This document shows positions 44,260 through 54,628 of a stretch of 64,000 nt of DNA, piece by piece. This DNA comes from Bradyrhizobium sp. AUGA SZCCT0176 (lineage in GTDB: Bacteria > Pseudomonadota > Alphaproteobacteria > Rhizobiales > Xanthobacteraceae). The stretch covers positions 310,001 to 374,000 of the forward strand of contig NZ_JAFCMB010000001.1 of the NCBI RefSeq assembly GCF_018130145.1. The letters are read 5' to 3'. The number at the start of each line of letters is the position of its first letter. The first letter of the stretch is position 1. The position numbers and the translations under genes are program-made. The notes under the pieces are model-generated. The model ran no database searches. It had not been told where the DNA came from and worked only from the letters and a program-made list of their open reading frames with translations.

Positions 44260-45249
44260 TCAGGACGGCGCAAGCCCCAGGCTGGTCACTGCCTCGAGCC
44301 AGATGGGCGATTCTTCCTTGTACAGTTTCTGCGTCTCCTCGAAGGTCATCGCGGTGTCGTCGACGCCGAATGATTTCATCAGCTGCAGTACTTTTTCAGT
44401 CTTGCCGCCCTCGACGAGGAGTTTTGACAGCTTCTGAACGATTTCCGGTGGCGTGCCTGTCGGCACGGCGCAGCACTGGAAGCCGGTCAGCTTGAAGATC
44501 GGCGATGTGGTGCCCTGCTCTGCAAAGGAAGGGACGTCGGGCAATGTCGACATGCGCTTGCGCGAGACGGCGACCGCACGGCCGCGGCCGCTCTGCAGCA
44601 CGGACAACGCCGCGGAGTAGCTGCCGTGGGCGCCATCGATAAATCCGCCGGCCAGATCGGTCCACATGGGCGCTTCGCCGCGATAGTGCACCGCTTCCAT
44701 CTTGAGACCGTATTGCTTGTTCATTTCGGCGACCGCCATGTGCGCGTATGACCCTGCGCCATAGGTGCCGATGTTGATCTTCTCGGCCTTCTTCGCGTAG
44801 GCGACAAATTCGGCGAGAGTCTTGGCACCGGTCTTCTCGCCGGCCACGAACGGCAGGCTGCCTGCCGGCATGATCGAGACGAGGGTGAAATCCTTGTCGG
44901 CGTCGTAAGCGATGTCCTTGATCAGAACGCGGTTCATGATCATCGTCGTCGAGATCGTGAACATCAGAGTGTAGCCGTCCGGCGCGGCGCGTTTGGCTTC
45001 AACCGCCGCGACCGATCCTGAGGCACCGGCCTTGTTTTCCACCACCACATTCTGGTCCGTGGTGGCCCGGATATATTCTCCATAGGTCCGCGCAAACAGA
45101 TCAGTCTGACCTCCGGCGGGATAGCCGGCGATGATCTTGATGGGCTTGATCGGCCAGTCGGTCTGCGCATGCGCCGAACTCCCGATCAATGGGATCGCCG
45201 AGGCTGCTGCGGCGGTGCCAATAAACTGACGTCGTGAAATGGTGCTCAT
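44260..45249 (-). CDS. Tripartite tricarboxylate transporter binding protein (Bug/TctC)
   Basis: 329 residues. Twin-arginine signal (STISRRQFIGTAAAASAIPL) and a Bug/TctC fold (IKIIAGYPAGGQTDLFAR, VENKAGASGSVAA). Bug proteins bind carboxylates in the periplasm, usually for TctAB permeases that are absent here, which is common. GGAGGG precedes the ATG. It sits on the minus strand between aroA and cmk, interrupting that operon. Confidence 0.9.
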   Translation of the reverse strand: MSTISRRQFIGTAAAASAIPLIGSSAHAQTDWPIKPIKIIAGYPAGGQTDLFARTYGEYIRATTDQNVVVENKAGASGSVAAVEAKRAAPDGYTLMFTISTTMIMNRVLIKDIAYDADKDFTLVSIMPAGSLPFVAGEKTGAKTLAEFVAYAKKAEKINIGTYGAGSYAHMAVAEMNKQYGLKMEAVHYRGEAPMWTDLAGGFIDGAHGSYSAALSVLQSGRGRAVAVSRKRMSTLPDVPSFAEQGTTSPIFKLTGFQCCAVPTGTPPEIVQKLSKLLVEGGKTEKVLQLMKSFGVDDTAMTFEETQKLYKEESPIWLEAVTSLGLAPS

Positions 45250-45496
45250 CGTATCCCTCCGGCCGTTATCATTTTTTTGAATCGGGCGATTCGCAGTCGG
45301 AATGCCCCGGCTGGTCTCAGGATAGAGACGGGCAGCGGCGGGGGCGAGGCACATTTGGACGCATCTGGCGCGCATATGTCCGCATCGCGGAATTCAGGTT
45401 TCCTGGCGGTGAGGCCGCCGTTTCCCGGAGCGGTGGCCCCATCACCTCTGACGCATGGTCTTGACCGCCATGGCCGCTCTGTCGCACATGGCGCTC

Positions 45497-46126
45497 ATGA
45501 TCATCGCCATCGACGGACCCGCCGCCTCGGGCAAGGGCACGCTGGGCAAGCGGCTCGCGCAGCACTACGGCTATCGCCACCTCGACACCGGCGTGATTTA
45601 CCGCGCCGTGGCCAAAATGCTGCTGGACCAGGGTTTTGATCTCACCGATGAAGCCCGCGCCGTCGCCGCGGCGATGGCGCTCGATCCGGAAAACTTCGGC
45701 CATCCCGAACTGAAGTCGCAGCGCATCGGCGATGCTGCTTCGGTGGTCTCCGCCATCCCCACGGTACGGGAAGCGCTGGTCAGTTTTCAGCGCCAGTTCG
45801 CGGCCGGTCCGCCCGGCGCGGTGCTCGACGGGCGCGACATCGGCACCGTGATTTGCCCGAATGCCGAAGTGAAGATTTTCGTCGTCGCCGACCCAAAGGT
45901 GCGGGCCCACCGCCGCACGCTGGAAGCGCTCGCGCGGGGTGAAGCGGCGGATGAAGCGCTGGTGCTGGCCGATATTCTCAAGCGCGACGAGCGGGACCGC
46001 AATCGGGCCGCGGCGCCTCTGAAGGCGGCCCCCGATGCGCATGTCCTGGACAATTCCAATCTCGATATCGAAGGCGGCGTTCGCGCCGCGATCGCGATCG
46101 TCGAGGCTGTCCGCGCCAGGCGGTGA
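45497..46126 (+). CDS. cmk: Cytidylate kinase
   Basis: 209 residues. Walker [13 protein letters not shown], then LDTGVIYRA and [12 protein letters not shown] are the CMP-kinase motifs. Start taken as MIIAIDGPA at 45497; further in-frame ATGs upstream (45488 and earlier) add non-conserved residues. It phosphorylates CMP and dCMP, and is the usual partner of aroA and rpsA. Confidence 0.95.
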   Translation: MIIAIDGPAASGKGTLGKRLAQHYGYRHLDTGVIYRAVAKMLLDQGFDLTDEARAVAAAMALDPENFGHPELKSQRIGDAASVVSAIPTVREALVSFQRQFAAGPPGAVLDGRDIGTVICPNAEVKIFVVADPKVRAHRRTLEALARGEAADEALVLADILKRDERDRNRAAAPLKAAPDAHVLDNSNLDIEGGVRAAIAIVEAVRARR

Positions 46127-46136
46127 AGTCTCCGGT

Positions 46137-46307
46137 TCAGTTCTTCGAGCGGTCGCGGTCGAACGGCAATCGCTGTTCGGCCATCAGCACGGGCTTCGAT
46201 TTGGCCGCGGCCATCGCCTTGTCGGTCGCAAAATAGGCCGGCTTGCCGGCAACGGCCGTAGCGACGGTAAAGACGGCGACGGCGGTCATCGCGATCAGGC
46301 TCTTCAT
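46137..46307 (-). CDS. Tiny exported protein (56 residues)
   Basis: MKSLIAMTAVAVFTVATAVA is a signal peptide; the mature part is about 36 residues (GKPAYFATDKAMAAAKSKPV, then basic). GGGGGAGTGCC precedes the ATG. No family was recognised; small exported Ala/Lys-rich peptides of this kind are common in Bradyrhizobium. It is convergent with cmk. Confidence 0.55.
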   Translation of the reverse strand: MKSLIAMTAVAVFTVATAVAGKPAYFATDKAMAAAKSKPVLMAEQRLPFDRDRSKN

Positions 46308-46801
46308 GGTGGCACTCCCCCTGTTTTTGAACCGTGCCATCGTTGGGGGGCGGCACTTAAGGCCGGGTTCCATCTCGCCTGACACTGCGGGCCTTTTGCG
46401 TCATGCGGTGAACAAGGCGTTGAAAACATGGGCCCATGGCGAGCGTCCGTCAGCCCTACAAGCCCCGTAAACCGGGCATTTCCGCTTGCCGAAAAGACCC
46501 CTTGGGGCTATATCACCGGCCATCCGGGCCGCCATCGATGAGATCAGGGCTGTCCGAGCGGGCCGGCAGGAGGTTTGAACCCCTGTCGTCATTGGAGGAA
46601 AGCCCGCTCCAGGTTCTTGAAGTCGATACGCTCGTTTCAGGCTCCGGATAAATCAACGTATCGAACGTGCAGGCATGCTGCCGGCCCGCCATTTGCGATT
46701 TCCCGCAAACGGCGGTCGTTAGGGTTTGCGGACCCCTGACACTTCACGCGCGATACGCCCCTTAACCCGACTGGCCGGCGATACCCGCATCTGGAGAACA
46801 A
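46308..46801. other. rpsA upstream region
   Basis: About 490 bp without a supported gene. It contains the candidate promoter at 46486-46514 and a long leader (about 280 nt) before rpsA. No RNA element could be named. Confidence 0.45.
46486..46514 (+). promoter_or_regulatory. Candidate rpsA promoter
   Basis: TTGCCG (46486-46491) and TATATC (46509-46514) are 17 bp apart, a reasonable alphaproteobacterial sigma-70 promoter. It would leave a leader of roughly 280 nt, allowing S1 autoregulation. Confidence 0.45.
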
Positions 46802-48502
46802 ATGGCTTCGACTGCTGCTTCTTATAATCCTACCCGCGACGATTTCGCTGCGATGCTGGACGAGTCCTTCGCCGGCGGCAATTTGCAGGAAAGCTCCGTC
46901 ATCAAGGGCAAGGTAGTTGCAATTGAAAAGGACATGGCCGTCATCGACGTCGGCCTGAAGACCGAAGGCCGCGTGGCGCTGCGTGAGTTCGCAGGACCCG
47001 GCCGCGACAGCGAACTCAAGGTTGGCGACGAAGTCGAGGTGTTCCTCGACCGGATCGAGAATGCGCTCGGCGAAGCCGTGCTGTCGCGCGACAAGGCGCG
47101 CCGCGAGGAGAGCTGGGGCAAGCTCGAGAAGGCCTTCAACAACAACGAGAAGGTTCACGGCGTCATCTTCAACCAGGTCAAGGGCGGCTTCACCGTCGAT
47201 CTCGACGGCGCGGTGGCCTTCCTGCCGCGTTCGCAGGTCGACATCCGCCCGATCCGCGACGTCGCGCCGCTGATGAACAATTCGCAGCCGTTCCAGATCC
47301 TCAAGATGGACCGCCGCCGCGGCAACATCGTGGTGTCGCGCCGCACGGTTCTCGAAGAGACCCGCGCCGAGCAGCGCCAGGAGCTGGTGCAGAACCTCGA
47401 AGAGGGTCAGGTGATCGACGGCGTGGTCAAGAACATCACCGATTACGGTGCGTTCGTTGATCTCGGCGGCATCGACGGCCTCTTGCACGTCACCGATATC
47501 GCCTGGCGCCGGGTCAATCACCCGACCGAGGTGCTCACCATCGGCCAGACCGTCAAGGTCAAGATCATCAAGATCAACCACGAGACCCACCGTATCTCGC
47601 TCGGCATGAAGCAGCTGCTGGACGATCCGTGGCAGGGCATCGAGGCGAAGTATCCGCTGAACGCACGCTTCACCGGCCGCGTCACCAACATCACCGACTA
47701 CGGCGCGTTCGTCGAACTGGAGCCGGGCATCGAAGGCCTGATCCACGTCTCGGAAATGTCGTGGACCAAGAAGAACATGCACCCCGGCAAGATCGTTTCG
47801 ACCTCGCAGGAAGTCGAAGTGCAGGTTCTCGAAGTGGATTCGGTCAAGCGCCGCATCTCGCTCGGCCTCAAGCAGACCATGCGCAACCCCTGGGAGGTCT
47901 TCGTCGAGAAGTTCCCGGTCGGTGCGACCGTCGAAGGCGAGGTCAAGAACAAGACCGAGTTCGGTCTGTTCCTCGGTCTCGACGGCGACGTCGATGGCAT
48001 GGTCCATCTCTCCGACCTCGACTGGAAGCTTCCGGGCGAGCAGGTGATCGACAACTTCAAGAAGGGCGACATGGTCAAGGCCGTGGTGCTCGACGTCGAT
48101 GTCGAAAAGGAGCGCATCTCGCTCGGCGTCAAGCAGCTCGAAGGCGACCCCTTCGCAGAGCCTGGCGACGTCAAGAAGGGTGCAGTCGTGACCTGCGAAG
48201 TGCTCGAAGTGAAGGAAGCCGGCATCGAGGTGAAAATCTCGGGTACCGATTTCTCGACCTTCATCAAGCGGTCGGAACTCGCCCGCGACCGCAACGATCA
48301 GCGCGCCGAGCGTTTCGCCGTCGGCGAGAAGGTCGATGCCCGCGTGATCCAGTTCGACAAGAAGGCCCGCAAGGTGCAGGTCTCGATCAAGGCGCTGGAA
48401 GTTGCCGAAGAGAAGGAAGCCATCGCGCAGTATGGTTCCTCCGATTCGGGAGCGACGCTGGGCGACATTCTCGGCACCGCGCTCAAGAACCGCGACAAGT
48501 AG
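46802..48502 (+). CDS. rpsA: 30S ribosomal protein S1
   Basis: 566 residues with six S1/OB repeats (for example KNITDYGAFVDLGGIDGLLH, NITDYGAFVELEPGIEGLIH, KNKTEFGLFLGLDGDVDGMV). It delivers mRNA to the 30S subunit. A strong intrinsic terminator follows. It normally follows cmk; here a tiny minus-strand gene and 490 bp lie between. Confidence 0.98.
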   Translation: MASTAASYNPTRDDFAAMLDESFAGGNLQESSVIKGKVVAIEKDMAVIDVGLKTEGRVALREFAGPGRDSELKVGDEVEVFLDRIENALGEAVLSRDKARREESWGKLEKAFNNNEKVHGVIFNQVKGGFTVDLDGAVAFLPRSQVDIRPIRDVAPLMNNSQPFQILKMDRRRGNIVVSRRTVLEETRAEQRQELVQNLEEGQVIDGVVKNITDYGAFVDLGGIDGLLHVTDIAWRRVNHPTEVLTIGQTVKVKIIKINHETHRISLGMKQLLDDPWQGIEAKYPLNARFTGRVTNITDYGAFVELEPGIEGLIHVSEMSWTKKNMHPGKIVSTSQEVEVQVLEVDSVKRRISLGLKQTMRNPWEVFVEKFPVGATVEGEVKNKTEFGLFLGLDGDVDGMVHLSDLDWKLPGEQVIDNFKKGDMVKAVVLDVDVEKERISLGVKQLEGDPFAEPGDVKKGAVVTCEVLEVKEAGIEVKISGTDFSTFIKRSELARDRNDQRAERFAVGEKVDARVIQFDKKARKVQVSIKALEVAEEKEAIAQYGSSDSGATLGDILGTALKNRDK

Positions 48503-48529
48503 GCACAGCTTCCCTGTTCGCAAAGACCA

Positions 48530-48557
48530 GGCCCCGGTTTCGACCGGGGCCTTTTTT
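48530..48557 (+). terminator. Intrinsic terminator of rpsA
   Basis: GGCCCCGGT-TTCG-ACCGGGGCC followed by TTTTTT, 28 nt after the stop codon. Perfect 9-bp stem with a UUCG loop. Confidence 0.95.
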
Positions 48558-48568
48558 GTTGCACCGGT

Positions 48569-48690
48569 GTCGTCCCGGCCTTCGCCGGGACCCATAACCA
48601 CAGGGGTTTGTGGTTGTGAAAAACTGGAGCTCCAGCCTGGCGCGACAATCAGGATTGGTGGTTATGGGTCCCCGCCTCCGCGGGGACGAC
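48569..48690. repeat. Inverted REP-type element between rpsA and sppA
   Basis: GTCGTCCCGGCCTTCGCCGG at 48569 and GGTCCCCGCCTCCGCGGGGA near 48667-48686 bracket about 75 bp; the pair shares CCATAACCAC/GTGGTTATGG inner arms. Same family as 9.3 kb and 23.4 kb. Confidence 0.78.
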
Positions 48691-48796
48691 AACTGGGCCT
48701 TGTTTTCTTCATATTGCATCGCAATTGATGTAATTGGATAATGCGCTGGTGACGCTGCGAAGGCAAAACGGCGCTGCCGACCCCAGGAGAATTTCG

Positions 48797-49777
48797 ATGT
48801 CGCTCGATTCGGACGTGATCGTCGATCGCCGCAGGATACGCCGCAAGCTGACTTTCTGGCGCCTGGTGGCGGCCGTGGTCGTTCTTGCCGCGGTCGTTGT
48901 CGTCGGTGTGCTGGCGACACCCGCCGGCCGCTCGTCGCTGTCGGTGTCCGGCTCGATTGCCCGCGTCAATATCGAAGGCCTCATTCGCAGCGATCAGCAA
49001 CGCGTCGAGGCGCTGGAGCGGCTGGAGAAGTCGTCGGCCGCCGCCGTCATCGTGCACATCAATTCGCCGGGTGGCACCACCGCCGGCTCCGAGCAGCTTT
49101 ACGATGCGCTGATGCGGCTGAAGGCCAAGAAGCCGCTGGTCGTGGTGGTCGAAGGGCTGGCCGCCTCGGGCGGTTACATCGGGGCGCTTGCGGCCGATCA
49201 TATCATCGCCCAGCAGAGCTCATTGGTCGGCTCGATCGGTGTGTTGTTTCAGTTTCCGAATTTCACCGAGTTGATGAAGACCGTCGGCGTCAAGGTCGAG
49301 GAAGTGAAATCCTCGCCGCTGAAGGCGGCGCCGAACGGCTTTGAGCCAACCAGCCCGGAGGCGCGGGCGGCGCTCGACGCGCTGGTGAAGGACTCTTACG
49401 CCTGGTTCCGCGGCCTCGTGAAGGCGCGGCGCGGCATGGACGAGGCGTTGCTCGACAAAGTCGCGGACGGACGCGTGTTCACCGGCCGCCAGGCGGTCGA
49501 GCTGAAGCTGGTCGATCAGCTCGGCGACGAGAAAACCGCGGTGGCATGGCTGGTCGCCGAGAAGAAGATCAAGAGCGATCTGCCGGTGCGCGATTTCAAG
49601 CTGACCCCGCGGTTCGGCGACATGACTTTCCTGCGCGCAGTCGCGTCCGTCAGCTTCGATGCGCTCGGCCTGAGCGCGATCGCGCGCCAGATCGAGCAGG
49701 CCGGCGTCACAGGTGCCGTCGACCAGCTGGCATTGGACGGTATGCTGGCACTTTGGCGGCCCGCGGCCTCCAATTGA
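48797..49777 (+). CDS. sppA: Signal peptide peptidase SppA (36K type)
   Basis: 326 residues. One N-terminal membrane helix (LVAAVVVLAAVVVVGVLATP) and an SppA serine-peptidase domain: INSPGGTTAGSEQLYDALM, the nucleophile segment VEGLAASGGYIGALAADHII and the Lys-containing EVKSSPLKAAP. It degrades leftover signal peptides in the membrane. AGGAGAAT precedes ATG 48797. Catalytic residues appear intact. Confidence 0.92.
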   Translation: MSLDSDVIVDRRRIRRKLTFWRLVAAVVVLAAVVVVGVLATPAGRSSLSVSGSIARVNIEGLIRSDQQRVEALERLEKSSAAAVIVHINSPGGTTAGSEQLYDALMRLKAKKPLVVVVEGLAASGGYIGALAADHIIAQQSSLVGSIGVLFQFPNFTELMKTVGVKVEEVKSSPLKAAPNGFEPTSPEARAALDALVKDSYAWFRGLVKARRGMDEALLDKVADGRVFTGRQAVELKLVDQLGDEKTAVAWLVAEKKIKSDLPVRDFKLTPRFGDMTFLRAVASVSFDALGLSAIARQIEQAGVTGAVDQLALDGMLALWRPAASN

Positions 49778-49949
49778 ACCCGCGCAAGCGAGGTTTGGCG
49801 CGGTCCTCCCGCATTGCGGGTGTTGCGACAACCCCTTTCCGGGCCATTTGTCACGTCATTTCGCGTGGCCCAAAATTGATTTAGCGTCTTGACAGTTCAA
49901 GGCATTTTCACGGAAATGGAAGTCCGCACGACAGTGGACCCCAGTCTCG

Positions 49950-50255
49950 ATGATCAAATCCGAACTTGTTCAGCGCATCGCCGAGCACAACCCGCATCTT
50001 TATCAGCGGGATGTGGAGAACATTGTGAACGCGATTCTCGATGAGATCGTCGCTGCCCTGGCGCGCGGCGACCGTGTCGAGCTCCGCGGTTTCGGCGCTT
50101 TCTCGGTCAAGCATCGTCCAGCCCGCGCAGGGCGCAATCCACGCACCGGCGCGCATGTGCCGGTCGATCAGAAGAGCGTCCCGTTTTTCAAGACGGGCAA
50201 GGAAATGCGTGAGCGGCTGAACCGCGAGGGCGGTTCGCCCGAGGCCGGCGCGTAA
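49950..50255 (+). CDS. ihfB: Integration host factor beta subunit
   Basis: 101 residues of the HU/IHF family: [40 protein letters not shown] (beta-arm with the Pro that intercalates DNA) and [11 protein letters not shown]. It bends DNA with IhfA and assists sigma-54 promoters and replication. TTGACA at 49889 is a possible -35, but no good -10 at the right spacing was seen. Confidence 0.96.
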   Translation: MIKSELVQRIAEHNPHLYQRDVENIVNAILDEIVAALARGDRVELRGFGAFSVKHRPARAGRNPRTGAHVPVDQKSVPFFKTGKEMRERLNREGGSPEAGA

Positions 50256-50408
50256 CCATAGCGTTTTCAAGCGAAGTGGGCCCGGTTCGCGTGAAGAGAA
50301 CGCGTCAAATAAAAGACTCCACCGGGTTCTGAAGATCGGGTGCCGTGTTGCGGGACAAGCGCTCGCCGATGTCAGCTGCTTCAAGAGTCCGCACTGCGAG
50401 ATATGGTC

Positions 50409-50801
50409 ATGCGAAAATTCTTCTCGGCGCTGGTCGTCATTCCCTTAGGCGTCATCTTCATCTTCTTTGCGGTCGCCAACCGTCATTCGGTGACGGTGTC
50501 GTTCGATCCGTTCGAATCCGTCAATCCGTCGGTCGCGGTGTCGATGCCGCTGTTCGTCGTGATTATTGCGGTCGCGATTTTGGGGGTCGCGGCGGGCGGC
50601 TCGGCGACCTGGTTCCGCCAGCGCCGCTGGCGCCGCGCCGCACGCCAGCACGAGGCCGAGGCCCGGCGGGCGCGGTCGGAAATAGCTGATCTGCGCGCCG
50701 CGGCGGCGGTCTCCCGGGGCGGCGTGCCGCAGCTTGCAGCACCGGCGCCGCGCGGCTTTTACGGGGCCGCCGGGCGAGACAAGCAGGGCGCGACGTTGTA
50801 G
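50409..50801 (+). CDS. LapA-domain (DUF1049) membrane protein
   Basis: About 130 residues with two hydrophobic segments (FSALVVIPLGVIFIFFAVAN, MPLFVVIIAVAILGVAAGG) and an Ala/Arg-rich cytoplasmic tail. The pattern RHSVTVSFDPFES between them matches LapA/YciS-like proteins, which in E. coli help LPS assembly as LapAB. ATG 50409 or 50403 are both possible. It is upstream of trpF and may share its transcript. Confidence 0.82.
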   Translation: MRKFFSALVVIPLGVIFIFFAVANRHSVTVSFDPFESVNPSVAVSMPLFVVIIAVAILGVAAGGSATWFRQRRWRRAARQHEAEARRARSEIADLRAAAAVSRGGVPQLAAPAPRGFYGAAGRDKQGATL

Positions 50802-50865
50802 AACCCGCCCAAACAGCTCCGTTCCAACCCGCACTTCGCGGCTTGAAAGCCGCGCCCGAGAGACC

Positions 50866-51525
50866 ATGTCCCTGCTCGTCAAAATTTGCGGCCTGTCCAC
50901 GCGCGAGACGCTCGACGTCGCGCTCGGGGCTGGCGCCGATATGGTCGGATTCGTGTTCTTCCCCCCGTCGCCGCGGCATGTCGGCCTCGAGACCGCGCGC
51001 GAGCTCGGCATGCAGGCCAAGGGCCGCGCCGTCAAGGTGGCGCTCACGGTCGATGCCGACGACGCGACGCTCGAGAATATCGTCGAGACCCTGCGGCCGG
51101 ACATCCTGCAACTACATGGCAAGGAAACCACCGCGCGGCTGCGCGACATCAAGGCGAAATTCGGTCTGCCGCTGATGAAGGCGCTGCCGGTTGAGACCGC
51201 GGCCGATCTCGTGCCGCTTGCGGGCTATGCTGCGGTCGCCGACCGCATCCTGTTCGACGCCCGCGCGCCAAAAGAGGCCACCCGCCCGGGCGGGTTAGGG
51301 GCCGTGTTCGACTGGCGCCTGCTTGAGAAGCTCGACCTCGAACTGCCGTTCATGGTTTCGGGCGGGCTCAACGCCTCCAACCTCGCCGAGGCCGTTCGCG
51401 TCACCCGTGCGGGCGGCGTCGATGTGTCCTCGGGCGTCGAGCGTTCGCCCGGCGTCAAGGATCCCGACATGATCCGCGATTTTATCCGCGCCGCGCGCGC
51501 CACCGAAGAATTGATGGTCCGATGA
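50866..51525 (+). CDS. trpF: Phosphoribosylanthranilate isomerase
   Basis: 219-residue TIM barrel; [20 protein letters not shown] is the catalytic Cys region and [18 protein letters not shown] the phosphate site. Third enzyme-level step of tryptophan synthesis. The stop overlaps the trpB ATG (ATGA). Confidence 0.97.
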   Translation: MSLLVKICGLSTRETLDVALGAGADMVGFVFFPPSPRHVGLETARELGMQAKGRAVKVALTVDADDATLENIVETLRPDILQLHGKETTARLRDIKAKFGLPLMKALPVETAADLVPLAGYAAVADRILFDARAPKEATRPGGLGAVFDWRLLEKLDLELPFMVSGGLNASNLAEAVRVTRAGGVDVSSGVERSPGVKDPDMIRDFIRAARATEELMVR

Positions 51526-52751
51526 ATCCAGGTCAGCCGAACTCCTTGCCAAACTCCTTCCGCACCGGCCCCGACGAGCGCGGGCATTTTGGTAATTTCG
51601 GTGGCCGCTTCGTCGCCGAAACGCTGATGCCGCTGATCCTGGATCTGGAGAAGGCCTACGTCGCGGCCAAGGCCGATCCGTCGTTCGCTGCGGAAATGAA
51701 GGGCTTTCTCAAGCACTATGTCGGACGGCCGTCGCCGCTGTACTTCGCCGAGCGCCTGACCGAGCATCTCGGCGGCGCAAAAGTCTATTTCAAGCGCGAG
51801 GAGCTCAACCACACCGGCTCGCACAAGGTCAATAATGTGCTCGGCCAGATCATGGTCGCGCGCCGGATGGGCAAGAAGCGCATCATCGCCGAAACCGGCG
51901 CCGGCCAGCACGGCGTCGCCACCGCGACGCTGTGTGCGCGGTTCGGGCTGGAATGCATCGTCTATATGGGCGCGGTCGACGTCGCGCGTCAGGCGCCCAA
52001 CGTGTTCCGCATGGAAATGCTCGGCGCCAAGGTGATCCCGGTTCAATCAGGGACGCGCACACTGAAGGACGCGATGAACGAGGCGCTGCGTGACTGGGTC
52101 ACCAACGTGCACAACACCTTCTACTGCATCGGCACGATCGCGGGGCCGCATCCCTATCCGATGATGGTGCGCGACTTCCAGTGCGTGATCGGTGACGAGA
52201 CCCGCGAGCAGATGCAGGAGGCCGAGGGGCGCTTGCCGGATTCGCTGGTCGCCTGCATCGGCGGCGGCTCCAATGCGATGGGACTGTTTCATCCCTTCCT
52301 CGACGATCCCTCGGTCGAGATTTTCGGTGTCGAGGCGGCAGGCCATGGCCTGACCCAGCTGCATGCGGCCTCGATCGCCGGCGGCCGGGCCGGCGTGCTG
52401 CATGGCAACCGCACCTATTTGTTGATGGACGATGACGGCCAGATCCAGGACGCGCATTCGATCTCGGCGGGACTGGATTATCCCGGCATCGGGCCGGAGC
52501 ATTCCTGGCTCTATGAAAACGGCCGGGTCACCTATCTGAGCGCCACCGACGACGAGGCGCTCGCCGCGTTCCAATTGCTGTCGCGGCTGGAAGGCATCAT
52601 CCCGGCGCTGGAATCGGCACACGCCATCGCCAAGGTTGTGGAACTCGCGCCGAAACGGCCCAGGGATCATCTGATGGTCGTCAATCTCTCGGGCCGTGGC
52701 GACAAGGACATCCCGCAGGTCGCCGAAATCTTGAAGGGTGAGAAGAAGTGA
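51522..52751 (+). CDS. trpB: Tryptophan synthase beta subunit
   Basis: 409 residues. [13 protein letters not shown] holds the PLP Lys, and [14 protein letters not shown] is the PLP phosphate site. It condenses indole and serine with TrpA. Overlaps trpF and trpA by 4 nt each, so the three are translationally coupled. Confidence 0.98.
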   Translation: MNPGQPNSLPNSFRTGPDERGHFGNFGGRFVAETLMPLILDLEKAYVAAKADPSFAAEMKGFLKHYVGRPSPLYFAERLTEHLGGAKVYFKREELNHTGSHKVNNVLGQIMVARRMGKKRIIAETGAGQHGVATATLCARFGLECIVYMGAVDVARQAPNVFRMEMLGAKVIPVQSGTRTLKDAMNEALRDWVTNVHNTFYCIGTIAGPHPYPMMVRDFQCVIGDETREQMQEAEGRLPDSLVACIGGGSNAMGLFHPFLDDPSVEIFGVEAAGHGLTQLHAASIAGGRAGVLHGNRTYLLMDDDGQIQDAHSISAGLDYPGIGPEHSWLYENGRVTYLSATDDEALAAFQLLSRLEGIIPALESAHAIAKVVELAPKRPRDHLMVVNLSGRGDKDIPQVAEILKGEKK

Positions 52752-53584
52752 GTACCCGTATCGACGCGCGCTTCGCCGAACTCGCCAAGCAGGGCCGCTC
52801 GGCTTTCGTCACCTTCCTGATGGCTGGCGATCCCGATCCGAAAACCTCGCTCGACATCCTCAAGACGCTGCCGAAGGCCGGCGCCGACATGATCGAGATC
52901 GGCATGCCCTTTACCGATCCGATGGCCGACGGGCCGTCGATTCAGGCGGCGGGCCTGCGCGCCCTGAAAGCCGGCATGACCCTGAAGAAGACGCTGGAGA
53001 TGGTGCGCGGCTTCCGCAAGGACGACGACACCACGCCGCTGGTGCTGATGGGCTATTACAATCCGATCTACATTTACGGCGTCGACAAGTTCCTTGTCGA
53101 CGCGAAGACCGCTGGCGTCGATGGTCTGATTATCGTCGATCTGCCGCCGGAAGAGGACGACGAGCTGTGCCTGCCGGCGATGAAGGCCGGGCTCAATTTC
53201 ATTCGCCTGGCGACGCCGACCACCGACGACAAGCGCCTGCCGGCGGTGCTCGCGAACACCTCGGGTTTTGTCTATTACGTCGCGATCACCGGCATCACCG
53301 GCAGCGCCAGCGCCGATTCCCACGTGGTCGGTGAAGCCGTCGCCCGAATCAAGCGGCATACCAAGCTGCCGGTCTGCGTCGGCTTCGGTATCAGGACGCC
53401 GGATGCCGCGCGCGCGATCGCCGAGAACGCCAATGGCGCGGTGGTCGGCACCGCCCTGGTCGATGCCCTGCGCGGCAGCCTCGACGCCGAGGGGCGCGCC
53501 ACCGCCAAGACCGTACCCGCCGTGGCCGATCTCGTCGCCGCCCTGGCTCAGGGGGTTCGGGGCGCCAAACAGGCCGCAGAATAG
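52748..53584 (+). CDS. trpA: Tryptophan synthase alpha subunit
   Basis: 278-residue TIM barrel, GTG start. Catalytic Glu in [20 protein letters not shown] (and its Asp) and [15 protein letters not shown] are normal. It releases indole for TrpB. Confidence 0.98.
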   Translation: MSTRIDARFAELAKQGRSAFVTFLMAGDPDPKTSLDILKTLPKAGADMIEIGMPFTDPMADGPSIQAAGLRALKAGMTLKKTLEMVRGFRKDDDTTPLVLMGYYNPIYIYGVDKFLVDAKTAGVDGLIIVDLPPEEDDELCLPAMKAGLNFIRLATPTTDDKRLPAVLANTSGFVYYVAITGITGSASADSHVVGEAVARIKRHTKLPVCVGFGIRTPDAARAIAENANGAVVGTALVDALRGSLDAEGRATAKTVPAVADLVAALAQGVRGAKQAAE

Positions 53585-53686
53585 GCCATTTTGGCGTAGA
53601 TTGAGGCGGTACCTGCGGCTTGTCGGGTCAGACCGGGGCCGCCATATATTGCAACTGATGCGTCCAACCGCATTTCGGAGCGAAAC

Positions 53687-54628
53687 ATGAATTGGCTCAC
53701 CAACGTCGTCCGGCCGAAGATCCGCAGCATCCTGCGCCGCGAGACGCCGGAGAATCTGTGGATCAAGTGCCCGGATTCCGGGCAGCTCGTGTTCTACAAG
53801 GACGTCGAGGCCAACCAGTTCGTGATTCCCGGTTCGAACTATCACATGCGCATGGGCGCGGTGGCGCGGCTGAAGTCGATCTTCGACAACGAGACCTGGT
53901 ACGATATCGCGCTGCCCGACGTGACCGCCGATCCGCTGAAGTTTCGCGACGAGCGCAAATATGCCGACCGCATCAAGGATGCGCGCGCCAAGACCGGATT
54001 GAACGACGCCATCAAGGTCGGCTACGGCAAACTCGAAGGCGCCGGCGTCGTCGTGGCCGTGCAGGATTTCGATTTCATGGGCGGTTCGCTCGGCATGGCC
54101 GCGGGTGAAGCGATCGTGCGTGGGCTCGAGCTCGCGGTCGAAAAGAAATCGCCGTTCATCGTGTTCGCCGCTTCCGGCGGCGCGCGGATGCAGGAAGGCA
54201 TTTTATCGCTCATGCAGATGCCGCGAACGACGGTCGGCGTGCAGATGCTGCGCGAAGCAAAACTGCCCTACATCGTCGTGCTGACCAATCCGACCACCGG
54301 CGGCGTCACGGCATCCTACGCCATGCTGGGCGACGTGCAGATCGCCGAGCCCGGTGCGCTGATCGGATTCGCCGGCGCGCGCGTCATCGAACAGACCATT
54401 CGCGAGAAACTGCCGGAAGGTTTTCAGCGCGCCGAATATCTGCGCGACCACGGCATGGTCGACATGGTGGTGCACCGCCACGAAATGCGTCCCACCTTGG
54501 CGCGGCTGTGCCGGCTGCTGACGAAGTCGCCGGCGCCTGAGGTTGCGTCGAAAGCCGTGCTGCAGGTCACCGACCCGGCCCAGATCGTCTCGGCGCCGGA
54601 AGCGGTGCCGGCCGCACCGCACGCGTGA
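53687..54628 (+). CDS. accD: Acetyl-CoA carboxylase carboxyltransferase beta subunit, degenerate zinc finger
   Basis: 313 residues. The carboxyltransferase core is intact ([39 protein letters not shown]). The N-terminal Cys4 zinc ribbon of E. coli AccD (C27, C30, C46, C49) is reduced to C28, S31, I47 and S50, so zinc cannot bind in the standard way. Fatty acid synthesis, partner of AccA. It precedes folC with a 4-nt GTGA overlap. Confidence 0.96.
   Translation: MNWLTNVVRPKIRSILRRETPENLWIKCPDSGQLVFYKDVEANQFVIPGSNYHMRMGAVARLKSIFDNETWYDIALPDVTADPLKFRDERKYADRIKDARAKTGLNDAIKVGYGKLEGAGVVVAVQDFDFMGGSLGMAAGEAIVRGLELAVEKKSPFIVFAASGGARMQEGILSLMQMPRTTVGVQMLREAKLPYIVVLTNPTTGGVTASYAMLGDVQIAEPGALIGFAGARVIEQTIREKLPEGFQRAEYLRDHGMVDMVVHRHEMRPTLARLCRLLTKSPAPEVASKAVLQVTDPAQIVSAPEAVPAAPHA

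Noticed and set aside
43213..44373. A 386-codon plus-strand frame overlapping aroA
   Set aside because: Arg/Ala-rich shadow of the aroA frame with no family features.
49841..49871. GGGCCA/TGGCCC arms upstream of ihfB
   Set aside because: Short stem with a long loop and no T-run; not strong enough to call a terminator.
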